Shown here piece after piece: positions 1-7,586 of a DNA stretch of 15,442 nt. The position numbers were made by a program, and so were the translations under genes. Below the pieces are notes generated by a model, which was given only the letters and a program-made list of their open reading frames with translations, did no database searches and had not been told where the DNA came from. The DNA lies in contig JAUNAY010000015.1 in assembly GCA_030527385.1 (NCBI GenBank), positions 1 through 15,442 of the forward strand, in the 5' to 3' direction. The first letter of the stretch is position 1. Each line of letters opens with the position of its first letter. Origin of the DNA: Fusobacterium sp. (GTDB taxonomy: Bacteria > Fusobacteriota > Fusobacteriia > Fusobacteriales > Fusobacteriaceae).

Positions 1-1
1 G

Positions 2-526
2 GAAAATCCTCTTTCTGATTCTTTACTTATATATTTTGACAGTTTAGATACAGCCGAAAAGATTCCAGAAAGCTGAGAAAATAACCCAAATATTTACGCG
101 GTTTTTGTAGGTGCAGCATTTATAAGTTTTCAAGAGAGAGAGAAAAAGTTTTATAATATAGTTTTTACAATGGTTATAATTCTTTTAGTAATCCCTTCAA
201 TCTTAGGAATTTCTTATATTTTTTATAATGCTGTGGCTATTGACTTTTTAAACTATGAAGATGTAATTCCAGATAGCAAAGCAAATTCAAGAAGAGCTAA
301 AAGAATAAACCTTTTACCTTTTACTGGAGCATCATTAGTAGGAACTTTAATATTTTTTAATGTATATACATATTTTAGAGAAGAGTTAATAGAGTTGAGT
401 AACAAATATCTTATACTTAGTATAGGAGAGATTTTTGTTATACAAATATTGGCTATAATAGCAATTAATATGGTAATTTGGATAAATCCTTTAAGACTTA
501 GAACTCTTGTAAGGGAGGATTCGTGA
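2..526 (+). pseudogene. ftsX: FtsX-like cell-division ABC transporter permease, 5'-partial, with in-frame TGA
   Basis: This is the C-terminal part of an FtsX-type integral membrane protein, cut at its 5' end by the window edge. FtsX works with the ATPase FtsE at the division septum and activates peptidoglycan hydrolases through a periplasmic partner. The frame read from base 2 begins with the extracellular-domain motif NPLSDSLLIYF, where the family has NPLP. It continues as EREKKFYN into a membrane segment, a charged cytoplasmic loop (SKANSRRAKR) and two more membrane segments, ending NPLRLRTLVREDS. This matches TM2 to TM4 of FtsX in order and spacing. The frame is broken once, by TGA at 74-76 between IPES and ENNPNI. 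The sequence on both sides aligns with FtsX without a frameshift, so one base change (for example TTA to TGA) would explain it. The ATG at 170 lacks a ribosome binding site and would give only the membrane part. The next gene encodes the EnvC-type partner, which supports the assignment. Confidence 0.75.
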
Positions 527-1617
527 AAAAGGTAGTTCTGTTTTTTATGATTTTTAGTGTTTTAGCTTTTTCAGACAGTGTTACTGATATGAAAAAGAAA
601 GTAAAAAATATAGAACGACAAATATATCAAAAAAACACTAGAATAAAAACAATTGATGTTGAGAAAAAGAGAATACAAAAACAAATACAAGACATAGAAG
701 ATGATATTGTAAAGATTGAAAATGATAGAGAAAAGATAGGAGAAGAGATAAAAACTGTATCGAAAACTATTGAATATGGAGAAAAAAATCTTGATGTCAG
801 TTCAGATGTAATGAAAAGAAAAAAATTGGAATATAAAGCAAAACTTATAGCTTGGAATAGATATTCTTGTGATAAAGATGATTTTAGCAATCAACCTTTA
901 ATGAGAAAAAATTTTAAAAATCTTCTTCTAGGAGATTTAAAAAAGATGGAGTATATCCAAGATGTGCAAGTTGATATAAAAACAGTAAAAAAAGATATTG
1001 AAAGAGAAAAGATAAAACTTAGTAATTTAAGAAATAAATTGGCTCAAAATTTAAGAAATATTGATAGAATGAAAAAAGAAAAAAATATTCTTATAGCTAA
1101 GTTGAACAATGAAAAGACAACACACGTTAGAACTATTAGTAAGTTGCGTAAGGAAAAAGAAGCAATAGAGAGAAAAATTAAACAAATTATCGTTGCAAGA
1201 ACAAAAACAGATAAAAAAGTGGTAAATAAAACTCAAGCTTCTTCAAAACTTGGTAAAACTTTAAAACCAGTAGAGGGTAGAATTGTAGTATACTTTGGAC
1301 AGGAAAAAGAAAAAGGTGTAACAAGTAATGGAATTGAGATAATGGCTCAAATGGGTAGAAAAGTAGTGGCTTCATCAGCTGGAAAAGTTATCTATTCAGA
1401 TAATTTCCAAGGTTTAGGAAAAGTTGTAATGATAGACTATGGTTATAATATGATAGGTGTTTATGGAAACTTGATCTCTACAAATGTAAGACTGAACCAA
1501 AGGGTAGCTAAAGGAGCGGAAATAGGAGTTTTAGGACTATCAACAGAGGGAAAACCTAATCTATATTATGAAGTAAGATTTAATTTGAAACCTATCAACC
1601 CTGTTCCAATGTTTTAA
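523..1617 (+). CDS. envC: EnvC-like murein hydrolase activator (coiled coil plus degenerate LytM/M23)
   Basis: This is a periplasmic activator of cell-wall amidases at the division site, the expected partner of FtsEX. The 364-residue protein has a signal peptide (MKKVVLFFMIFSVLAFS), a long charged coiled coil at about residues 20-225 and a C-terminal LytM/peptidase-M23 fold at about 247-364. The zinc and catalytic residues of active M23 enzymes are all replaced: S268 and E272 stand where HxGxD is expected, N316 in YGNL replaces the usual YxHL histidine, and N346 and Y348 replace the HxH pair. Loss of these residues is the hallmark of EnvC-type activators that lack hydrolase activity. The start is GTG at 523, overlapping the ftsX stop in GTGA, with AAGGGAGG at 511-518. 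Translational coupling to ftsX is therefore likely. Work on Fusobacterium nucleatum has linked FtsX and EnvC to division and biofilm formation. Confidence 0.85.
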   Translation: MKKVVLFFMIFSVLAFSDSVTDMKKKVKNIERQIYQKNTRIKTIDVEKKRIQKQIQDIEDDIVKIENDREKIGEEIKTVSKTIEYGEKNLDVSSDVMKRKKLEYKAKLIAWNRYSCDKDDFSNQPLMRKNFKNLLLGDLKKMEYIQDVQVDIKTVKKDIEREKIKLSNLRNKLAQNLRNIDRMKKEKNILIAKLNNEKTTHVRTISKLRKEKEAIERKIKQIIVARTKTDKKVVNKTQASSKLGKTLKPVEGRIVVYFGQEKEKGVTSNGIEIMAQMGRKVVASSAGKVIYSDNFQGLGKVVMIDYGYNMIGVYGNLISTNVRLNQRVAKGAEIGVLGLSTEGKPNLYYEVRFNLKPINPVPMF

Positions 1618-1635
1618 CTAATTGGAGGAAATTAA

Positions 1636-2439
1636 GTGAAGAAAGTTTGCATTATATATAATACAGAAAAAGAAGTAGCTAAGGAGTTATATAAAGAGAG
1701 CATAAAATATTTTGAAAAAAGAAAAATAGAGGTTTTAGAGAATAATAGAGATAAAGAAGCAGATTTTGCTGTTGTTATTGGAGGAGACGGGACTCTATTA
1801 AGAGCTTTTAAACAATTTATTTTTAAGGAAAATTTTTATGTAATAGCTATAAATGCAGGAAGTTTAGGTTTTTTGACAGAGATAAAAAAAGAAAATATTT
1901 TTGAAGAGTATGATAATTTTCTAAGTAATAATTTTAAGTACGAAACACGCTATATTTTAGAGGCAAAAATAAAAGAGAAAATATATTATGCTTTAAATGA
2001 AATAGTAGTTTCTAAAGCTGGAATTACATCAAGAGTTTTAAGAGTAGCTTTTAAAGCAGATGATGAGTATATGTGTACATATAAGGGAGATGGAGTTATA
2101 ATTGCTACTCCTACTGGTTCTACTGCTTACTCTATGTCAGCAGGAGGTCCAATTTTAAAATCTAGTATGAAAGCTATGGTGATAACTCCTATTGCACCAC
2201 ATAATCTTAATACAAGACCGATAGTTATAGGTGGAGAAGAGAGTTTAAAACTTCAAATGGAAGATAAAAATAGAGATGGACAAGTTATAATTGATGGGCA
2301 GGTAAGTGAAAAGATAGACAGTGAGACAACTGTTGATATAAGATATTCAAAAATGACTTTAAATCTTGTAATACCTAAGAATAGAAGTTATTATAGTGTT
2401 CTTAGAGAAAAATTAAAATGGGGAGATAATCTATGTTAA
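1636..2439 (+). CDS. nadK: NAD kinase
   Basis: NAD kinase phosphorylates NAD+ at the 2'-hydroxyl of the adenosine ribose to make NADP+, using ATP or polyphosphate, in the cytoplasm. The 267-residue protein is of normal length for a short bacterial NadK. It shows the diagnostic GGDGT at residues 49-53 (catalytic Asp), the NE pair at 121-122, GDG at 151-153 and the glycine-rich motif TPTGSTAYSMSAGGP beginning at 158. The start is GTG at 1636 with GGAGG at 1623-1627. The stop overlaps the recN start by seven bases, so the two genes are probably translationally coupled. A nadK-recN pairing is common in bacterial genomes. Confidence 0.95.
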   Translation: MKKVCIIYNTEKEVAKELYKESIKYFEKRKIEVLENNRDKEADFAVVIGGDGTLLRAFKQFIFKENFYVIAINAGSLGFLTEIKKENIFEEYDNFLSNNFKYETRYILEAKIKEKIYYALNEIVVSKAGITSRVLRVAFKADDEYMCTYKGDGVIIATPTGSTAYSMSAGGPILKSSMKAMVITPIAPHNLNTRPIVIGGEESLKLQMEDKNRDGQVIIDGQVSEKIDSETTVDIRYSKMTLNLVIPKNRSYYSVLREKLKWGDNLC

Positions 2440-4094
2440 GAGAGCTTAAAATAGAAAATCTAGCTATAATAGATGAACTTGATTTAGAATTCGGAGATGG
2501 ATTAATAGTACTGACTGGGGAAACTGGTGCAGGAAAATCAATTATTTTAAGTGGAATAAACCTTTTAATAGGTGAAAAAGCATCTGTAGATATGATAAGA
2601 GATGGAGAAGATCATCTTTTGGCACAGGGTGTATTTGAAATTAATGAGGAACAGGCTGAGGAACTCTCAGCCCGTTTTGGTATAGATGTTGAAGATAGAG
2701 AGGTAATAGTTAGAAGATCTTTTGACAGAAATGGAAGAGGAAAAGTATATGTAAATGGTGTTAGAGTTTCTCTTACTAATTTAAAAGAGATTATGGGTAC
2801 GCTTGTAGATATAGTTGGACAACATTCACATCAAATGCTTTTAAATAAAAATAATCATATCAGATTATTGGATAAATTTTTAGGAGAAGAGGGTAAGGAA
2901 TTAAGAGAAGAAACTAATAAAATTTACTCAAAATATAAAGAGATTTCAAATAAAATTGAAGAGATAGAAAAAAATAGGCAAGATGCTATTGAAAAAAGAG
3001 AATTTTATGAGTTTCAATTAAATGAAATAAATAGGGTAAATCCTCAAATAGATGAAGACGATAGATTAGAAGAGGAGTATAAAAAACTTTTTAATGCTGG
3101 AAAGATAAAAGATAAAATACTAGATTCAACTATTCAATTACGTGATGGAGAAATAAATGCTCTTCATTTTATAAATAATTCAAGAAAAAATATTGAATCT
3201 TTGTGTAAATATGGAGAGGAGTTTGAGGAGATATTAGAAAAGCTTGAAAGAGTTTATTATGAGTTAGAAGATTGTATAGATATGCTTGATACTGCTGATA
3301 GTGATATAGATGTAGATGAAAGTAGGCTTCAAAAGGTTATAGAAAGACTTGATCTTATTAATAGGGTAAAGAGCAAATATGGAGCAACAATAGAAGAAAT
3401 TATAAATTTTAGAAATAGCATAGCTGAAAAGATAAATCTATTGGAAGAAAATAGTTTTGAAATAAAAAGATTGCTCAAAGAAAAAAAAGAGTTTGAGGAA
3501 AAATATTGGAATATAGCTTTAAAACTTAGGGAATTAAGAATAAAAAAAGCTATTGAGATAGAAAAACAACTTGAGTTTGAGTTACAATTTTTAAAGATGG
3601 GAGATGCCAAATTTCATATAGTAGTTGATAAGACTGAAAATATGGGGAATAATGGTTCTGATTCAATAGAGTTTTTAATATCTACAAATATTGGACAAGG
3701 AATGAAACCTCTTTGGAAGATAGCTTCTGGAGGAGAGGTAAGCAGAATAATGTTAGCTTTAAAAGTTATATTTTCAAGAGTTGATAATATTCCAATTTTG
3801 ATTTTTGACGAAATTGATACAGGAGTAGGAGGAGAAACTGTAAGAAAAATAGCTGATAAACTTAGAGAGATAGGAGATCACGCACAAGTTGTTTCTATAA
3901 CTCACTCACCTGCTATTGCAGCAAGAGCTCACGAACAGTTTTATATTAAAAAGGAAACTGCAAACAATAAAACTTCTACTACTGTAAGAAAATTAGATGA
4001 TAATGGAAGAATTGAAGAGATAGCTCGTATGTTAGCAGGTGAAAATGTAACAGAAGCTGTTTTAGAACACGCTAAGGAGCTTTTAAATGAGTAA
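2433..4094 (+). CDS. recN: DNA repair protein RecN (SMC-like ATPase)
   Basis: RecN is an SMC-like ATPase acting early in double-strand-break repair, binding DNA ends and promoting cohesion during recombination. The 553-residue length fits the family. The N-terminal half-site has Walker A GETGAGKS at residues 29-36 and the RecN-typical GQHSHQ at 129-134. A long charged coiled coil follows at about 150-380. The C-terminal half-site has the ABC signature SGGE at 432-435, Walker B ILIFDE at 455-460 and the THSP switch histidine at 491. The gene overlaps nadK by seven bases and the next gene by eight, so it is likely coupled to both. A GC-rich perfect hairpin lies in codons 74-80 and is listed separately. 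Confidence 0.95.
   Translation: MLRELKIENLAIIDELDLEFGDGLIVLTGETGAGKSIILSGINLLIGEKASVDMIRDGEDHLLAQGVFEINEEQAEELSARFGIDVEDREVIVRRSFDRNGRGKVYVNGVRVSLTNLKEIMGTLVDIVGQHSHQMLLNKNNHIRLLDKFLGEEGKELREETNKIYSKYKEISNKIEEIEKNRQDAIEKREFYEFQLNEINRVNPQIDEDDRLEEEYKKLFNAGKIKDKILDSTIQLRDGEINALHFINNSRKNIESLCKYGEEFEEILEKLERVYYELEDCIDMLDTADSDIDVDESRLQKVIERLDLINRVKSKYGATIEEIINFRNSIAEKINLLEENSFEIKRLLKEKKEFEEKYWNIALKLRELRIKKAIEIEKQLEFELQFLKMGDAKFHIVVDKTENMGNNGSDSIEFLISTNIGQGMKPLWKIASGGEVSRIMLALKVIFSRVDNIPILIFDEIDTGVGGETVRKIADKLREIGDHAQVVSITHSPAIAARAHEQFYIKKETANNKTSTTVRKLDDNGRIEEIARMLAGENVTEAVLEHAKELLNE
2654..2672 (+). repeat. Perfect 7-bp hairpin with 5-base loop inside recN
   Basis: GGCTGAG (2654-2660), loop GAACT, and CTCAGCC (2666-2672) are exact reverse complements, followed by CGTTTT. 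Five of the seven pairs are G-C, which is unusual in this DNA. The right arm uses CTC and GCC, followed by CGT, all of which look rare in the neighbouring genes. The resemblance to an intrinsic terminator is only partial because the T run is short. Confidence 0.5.
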
Positions 4095-4896
4095 TAATAT
4101 TGATTTTATAAAAAAATTTTTTGATGAAGCGATAGAGAATAAAAGATTTGCTCAATCAACTTTAGATATGTATAGTAGAGATCTAAATGAATTTAAAGTT
4201 TTTTTAGAAGAAAGAAAAATAGCTGATATTTTAGAAATAAATAATGATATTATTTTAAAATATATTGAAAAACTTAAAACTCAATATAGTGATAGATCTA
4301 TTTATAGAAAAATAAGTTCATTAAAAACTTTTTATAAATATCTTTTACAAAATAGAATAATAGAGTTTTTACCAATTCAAAATATTGAACTTCCAAAATT
4401 GCAAAAATTTGTTCCTAAGACTTTAGAACTTTATGAACTAAATATGATTTTAGAAAAATGTGGAGAAAGTTATGAGGGAATAAGAGATAGTTTAATAATA
4501 AAGTTGTTATATGAAACAGGATTACAAATAAATGATATTTTGAATTTGAATAGAGATATTTTGAGAAGATATGAGTTTAAAAAGATAGTTGTCACTAGAG
4601 GAAAAAATATTTTTTCTGAAAATATTAGTCAAGAGTTAGGTGAGAGTCTAAAAGAGTTTTTGAGTGTGATAGAAGAAGTTTTTCCAGAGGAAGAGAGAGT
4701 TTTTCCAGATCTTTCTCGTCAAAGTTTTAGAGCAAGATTTATATCTTATGGTAAAAAAGCTGGAATAAAATATGAAGTTTCACCAAATTTAATAAAAAAA
4801 ATTAATCCAGAAGTAAAAGAAAGAAATGAAGATAAAGAAGAATTGTTTGGAAAGATAAGAGAAGCATATTTTAAAATAGGAATAGGAGATGATTAA
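4087..4896 (+). CDS. Tyrosine-recombinase-like protein, catalytic residues missing
   Basis: This 269-residue protein has the layout of a XerC/XerD-type recombinase. Residues 5-90 form a helical SAM-like DNA-binding domain (RFAQSTLDMYSRDLNEFKVFL), and from about 112 the start of the catalytic domain is recognisable (RDSLIIKLLYETGLQINDIL, where active enzymes have ATGLRVSEL). The first catalytic arginine is Gln147. The H-x-x-R motif of the SPHTLRH type reads SPNLIKK at 232-238, so His is Asn234 and Arg is Lys237. The segment that should carry the second histidine and the tyrosine nucleophile is shortened by roughly 15-20 residues. Strand cleavage is therefore unlikely. The gene overlaps recN by eight bases and lies three bases before era. 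It has no mobile-element context and normal local composition, which suggests a resident gene with a binding or structural role. A decaying xer paralogue is the alternative. Confidence 0.7.
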   Translation: MSNNIDFIKKFFDEAIENKRFAQSTLDMYSRDLNEFKVFLEERKIADILEINNDIILKYIEKLKTQYSDRSIYRKISSLKTFYKYLLQNRIIEFLPIQNIELPKLQKFVPKTLELYELNMILEKCGESYEGIRDSLIIKLLYETGLQINDILNLNRDILRRYEFKKIVVTRGKNIFSENISQELGESLKEFLSVIEEVFPEEERVFPDLSRQSFRARFISYGKKAGIKYEVSPNLIKKINPEVKERNEDKEELFGKIREAYFKIGIGDD

Positions 4897-4899
4897 AAG

Positions 4900-5793
4900 T
4901 TGAAAGCAGGATTTATAGCTGTTGTAGGTAGACCAAATGTTGGAAAATCTACATTGATAAATAAATTGGTATCTGAAAAGGTAGCAATAGTTTCTGATAA
5001 AGCAGGAACAACAAGAGATAATATAAAAGGAATTTTAAACTTAAATGACAATCAATATATTTTTATAGACACACCAGGGATTCATAAAGCTAAACATTTA
5101 TTAGGTGAATATATGACTAATAGTGCTATAAGAATTTTAAAAGATGTAGATGTGATACTATTTGTCTTAGATGGTTCACAAGAGATAAGTACAGGGGATC
5201 AATTTGTAATGGAAAGAGTGATGGAGGCAAAGAGGACTCCAAGAATTCTTGTTATAAATAAAATTGATAAGTTGTCAGATGAAAAATTAGCAGAAAAGAG
5301 AGAGGAGATTAAAGCAAAACTTGGAGAGTTTGATGGCATAGTAGAAATTTCTGGGCAATATGCTTTAGGATTACCAAAACTATTAGAAACACTAGATCCA
5401 TTCTTAGAAGAAGGAATAAAATACTATCCTGATGATATGTATACAGATATGTCAGTATATAAAATTATAACAGAGATAGTAAGAGAAAAAATCCTATTAA
5501 AAACAAGAGATGAAATTCCTCACTCTGTGGCTATTGAGATCTTAAATGTTGAAAGAAGAGAAAATGAAAGAGATAAGTTTGATATTAATATCTATGTTGA
5601 AAGAGATTCACAAAAGGGAATAATCATAGGTAAAAATGGAAAACTTTTAAAAGAGATAGGAATAGAAGCTAGAAAAGATATTGAAGAGCTTATAGGGGAA
5701 AAAATATATTTAACTTTATGGGTTAAAGTAAAAGAAGATTGGAGAAAGAAGAAACCATTTTTAAAAGAGATGGGATACGTAGAAGAAAAATAA
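4900..5793 (+). CDS. era: GTPase Era, 16S rRNA maturation factor
   Basis: Era is a GTPase that binds the 3' end of 16S rRNA and assists 30S subunit assembly. The 297-residue protein has G1 GRPNVGKS at residues 10-17, the G2 threonines at 37-38, G3 DTPG at 57-60 and G4 NKID at 120-123. A G5-position SGQ at 151-153 replaces the more usual SA. The C-terminal KH domain includes the GKNG loop at 244-247 and ends in WVKVKEDWRKK. The start is TTG at 4900, set by AGGAG at 4884-4888 and by the conserved N-terminus directly before G1. It follows the recombinase-like gene by three bases and is the last gene before a terminator. Confidence 0.95.
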   Translation: MKAGFIAVVGRPNVGKSTLINKLVSEKVAIVSDKAGTTRDNIKGILNLNDNQYIFIDTPGIHKAKHLLGEYMTNSAIRILKDVDVILFVLDGSQEISTGDQFVMERVMEAKRTPRILVINKIDKLSDEKLAEKREEIKAKLGEFDGIVEISGQYALGLPKLLETLDPFLEEGIKYYPDDMYTDMSVYKIITEIVREKILLKTRDEIPHSVAIEILNVERRENERDKFDINIYVERDSQKGIIIGKNGKLLKEIGIEARKDIEELIGEKIYLTLWVKVKEDWRKKKPFLKEMGYVEEK

Positions 5794-5798
5794 TATTA

Positions 5799-5835
5799 AA
5801 AAGCAGTTTATCTCTTTAGATAAGCTGTTTTTTTT
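5799..5835 (+). terminator. Intrinsic terminator after era
   Basis: The stem pairs 5801-5813 with 5818-5830 around a four-base CTTT loop, with two G-T wobbles. It runs straight into an eight-base T tract at 5828-5835. It closes the ftsX-to-era gene chain. Confidence 0.9.
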
Positions 5836-5898
5836 GTATATTAATTTAATTTTTTTGAATTATTTTTAATCATACTATTTAGTTTAAAAATAAAATAC

Positions 5899-5927
5899 TT
5901 GAAAAATTATAAAATATCATTTAGTAT
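5899..5927 (+). promoter_or_regulatory. Possible weak upstream promoter
   Basis: TTGAAA (5899-5904) and TAGTAT (5922-5927) are separated by 17 bases in the gap between the era terminator and the transporter operon. In DNA this AT-rich such matches arise often by chance. It is given only as a second candidate behind the promoter at 5993-6021. Confidence 0.25.
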
Positions 5928-5958
5928 AGAGCTATCAAACAAAAGTAAATTTTAAGAA

Positions 5959-5994
5959 AACAATATATTATAAATTTAATTGTAATATATTGTT
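5959..5994. repeat. 12-bp perfect inverted repeat abutting the transporter promoter
   Basis: AACAATATATTA (5959-5970) and TAATATATTGTT (5983-5994) are exact reverse complements with a 12-base spacer. The right arm runs into the -35 hexamer TTGAAA at 5993-5998. Position and symmetry fit a repressor or activator operator for the transporter operon. No regulator family can be named. Confidence 0.5.
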
Positions 5995-6021
5995 GAAATA
6001 AATATGAAAATGTGATAGGAT
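5993..6021 (+). promoter_or_regulatory. Likely sigma-70-type promoter of the ABC transporter operon
   Basis: TTGAAA (5993-5998) is followed after 17 bases by TAGGAT (6016-6021), with a TG at 6013-6014 giving an extended -10. Transcription would begin near 6028, leaving a leader of about 70 bases before the lipoprotein gene. Confidence 0.55.
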
Positions 6022-6061
6022 AAATCAGATTTAGAATATTAAGGTTTATTTTAAATCACTA

Positions 6062-6097
6062 ATCATAAAATTTTTATGATCAAGGAGGAAAATCATA
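6062..6097 (+). promoter_or_regulatory. Palindromic leader around the lipoprotein ribosome binding site
   Basis: ATCATAAAA (6062-6070) and TTTTATGAT (6072-6080) form a perfect palindrome with one central base, ending two bases before the Shine-Dalgarno AAGGAGG (6082-6088). The hexamer TATGAT (6075-6080) can pair instead with ATCATA (6092-6097). That alternative would place the Shine-Dalgarno in an 11-base loop and touch the start codon. The two pairings exclude each other. All stems are A-U rich and weak, so a regulatory role is only a possibility. Confidence 0.35.
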
Positions 6098-7584
6098 TGA
6101 ATTTAAGTAAAAGAAAATTATTAGTAGGAGCAATTTTAGGAATAGCATTGATGGGGTGCGGAACAGAGCAAAAGACAGCTAACAAGAAGGTTATAAAGAC
6201 TATAACAAGTATGGATATTGATAGTTTAAATCCATATAAAATGGTTTCAAGTGCCACAGAAGAGATAATGATGAATGTATTTGAGGGACTTGTAATGCCT
6301 GATGTAGATGGAGGATTAGTTCCAGCAGTAGCTAAAGATTATAAAATATCAGAAGATGGATTAACTTATACTTTTACAATTAGAGATAACATTAAATTCC
6401 ATAATGGAAATCCACTTGATGTAAAGGACGTAGAATTTTCACTTAGAAAAATGTCTGGAAGAGAGGGAGATACTCCAGCTCAAGCTATGTTTAAAAATAT
6501 AAAAGATATAAAAATAACAGGAGAACACGAAGTTACAGTAGAGCTTAGTCAACCAGATTCAGCATTTATATACTCAATGACAGAAGCTATTGTACCAGAT
6601 GAAAATAAAGATTCATTAGAAAAGAATCCAATAGGTACTGGAGCATTTAAGGTTGCAAGTTATGATAAAGAACAAAAAATAACTTTGACAAAAAATGATG
6701 ACTATTGGGGAGAAAAGGCAAAAGTAGATGATGTAGAAATATTTGTAACTCCTAATGCTGAAACAGCTTTCTTAAAACTTTTATCTGGAGAGATCAATAT
6801 GTTACCTCGTGTTGATTCAAAAAGATTAAATGAATTAAAAAACTTTAAAACTGTATCTGGAGCTCAAAATACAGTTCAACTATTAGCATTAAATAATAAA
6901 TTTGAACCTTTTTCACATAAGGAAGTAAGAGAAGCTATAAATTTAGCTGTTGATAAAGATGCAATAATAAATAATGTAATGGGAGGATTAGGAATAAAAC
7001 TAGAAACTAATATGAGTCCTGTTATGAAAAAATATTGTATTGAAAATATTGGAGAAACTAGAGATATTGAAAAAGCTAAAGAATTATTAGCAAAAGCTGG
7101 ATATTCAGATCTTAAATTTACAGTAAGAGTACCAAGTAACTATATGATGCACGTTACAACAGCACAAGTAATAGCTGAACAACTAAAAGAGGTTGGAGTT
7201 ACTATGAATATTGAGACTGTTGAGTGGGCAACTTGGTTATCAGATGTATATGGTGGAAGAAAACACGAAGCAACAATAGTAGGACTTACAGGAAAATTAG
7301 ATCCATACTCTATTTTAAGAAGATATGTTTCTGATTATCCAAAAAATTTCTATAACTATGCTAATCCTGAATATGATAAACTTATAGCAGATGCTAAAAT
7401 AACAGCAAATGAAGAAAGAAGAGTAGAAGATTATAAAAAAGCACAAGAAATTTTAAGAGCTGATCACGTAGCAGTATATATAATGGATCCTAAATTAATA
7501 ACTGCTATGGATAAAAATATAGAGGGATTTGTATACTATCCTTTATCATTTATCAATTTTGCTAAATTAAGCATTGGAGAATAA
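6097..7584 (+). CDS. Substrate-binding lipoprotein of a peptide/nickel-class ABC importer (SBP family 5)
   Basis: This extracytoplasmic binding protein captures the substrate and delivers it to the permease pair encoded next. The chosen start, ATG at 6097, lies eight bases after an excellent AAGGAGG. The in-frame ATG at 6076 precedes that site and is not credible. The resulting 495-residue protein begins with a lipoprotein signal peptide (MNLSKRKLLVGAILGIALMGC) with lipobox LMGC and lipidated Cys21. The body fits family 5: SMDIDSLNPYK near residue 38, VFEGL at 61, DGLTYTFTIRDNIKFHNG near 87, and later KNDDYWG, GEINMLPR and VREAINLAVDK. Members bind oligopeptides, dipeptides, glutathione, nickel or metallophores, and sequence alone does not decide among them. 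The permease start is two bases after the stop. Confidence 0.88.
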   Translation: MNLSKRKLLVGAILGIALMGCGTEQKTANKKVIKTITSMDIDSLNPYKMVSSATEEIMMNVFEGLVMPDVDGGLVPAVAKDYKISEDGLTYTFTIRDNIKFHNGNPLDVKDVEFSLRKMSGREGDTPAQAMFKNIKDIKITGEHEVTVELSQPDSAFIYSMTEAIVPDENKDSLEKNPIGTGAFKVASYDKEQKITLTKNDDYWGEKAKVDDVEIFVTPNAETAFLKLLSGEINMLPRVDSKRLNELKNFKTVSGAQNTVQLLALNNKFEPFSHKEVREAINLAVDKDAIINNVMGGLGIKLETNMSPVMKKYCIENIGETRDIEKAKELLAKAGYSDLKFTVRVPSNYMMHVTTAQVIAEQLKEVGVTMNIETVEWATWLSDVYGGRKHEATIVGLTGKLDPYSILRRYVSDYPKNFYNYANPEYDKLIADAKITANEERRVEDYKKAQEILRADHVAVYIMDPKLITAMDKNIEGFVYYPLSFINFAKLSIGE

Positions 7585-7586
7585 AA

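Noticed and set aside
74..76. TGA read as selenocysteine or tryptophan
   Set aside because: TGA ends other genes here and TGG encodes Trp. No selenocysteine insertion hairpin is evident, and FtsX has no selenocysteine position there.
72..110. Paired frameshift in ftsX using the +1 frame (AEKITQIFTRFL)
   Set aside because: That frame needs two compensating indels and meets TAG at 108. A single substitution in the main frame explains the data more simply and keeps the FtsX spacing.
170..526. ATG at 170 as the start of an independent short membrane protein
   Set aside because: There is no ribosome binding site, and FtsX-like sequence continues upstream in the same frame to base 2. It is the tail of a longer gene.
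4867..4875. Tyr261 as the recombinase nucleophile
   Set aside because: The preceding His/Arg motifs are replaced and the intervening helix is too short, so its position cannot be matched to the catalytic tyrosine.
6076..6096. Upstream ATG of the binding protein
   Set aside because: It lies before the strong AAGGAGG at 6082-6088 and would place extra charged residues ahead of a well-formed lipoprotein signal.
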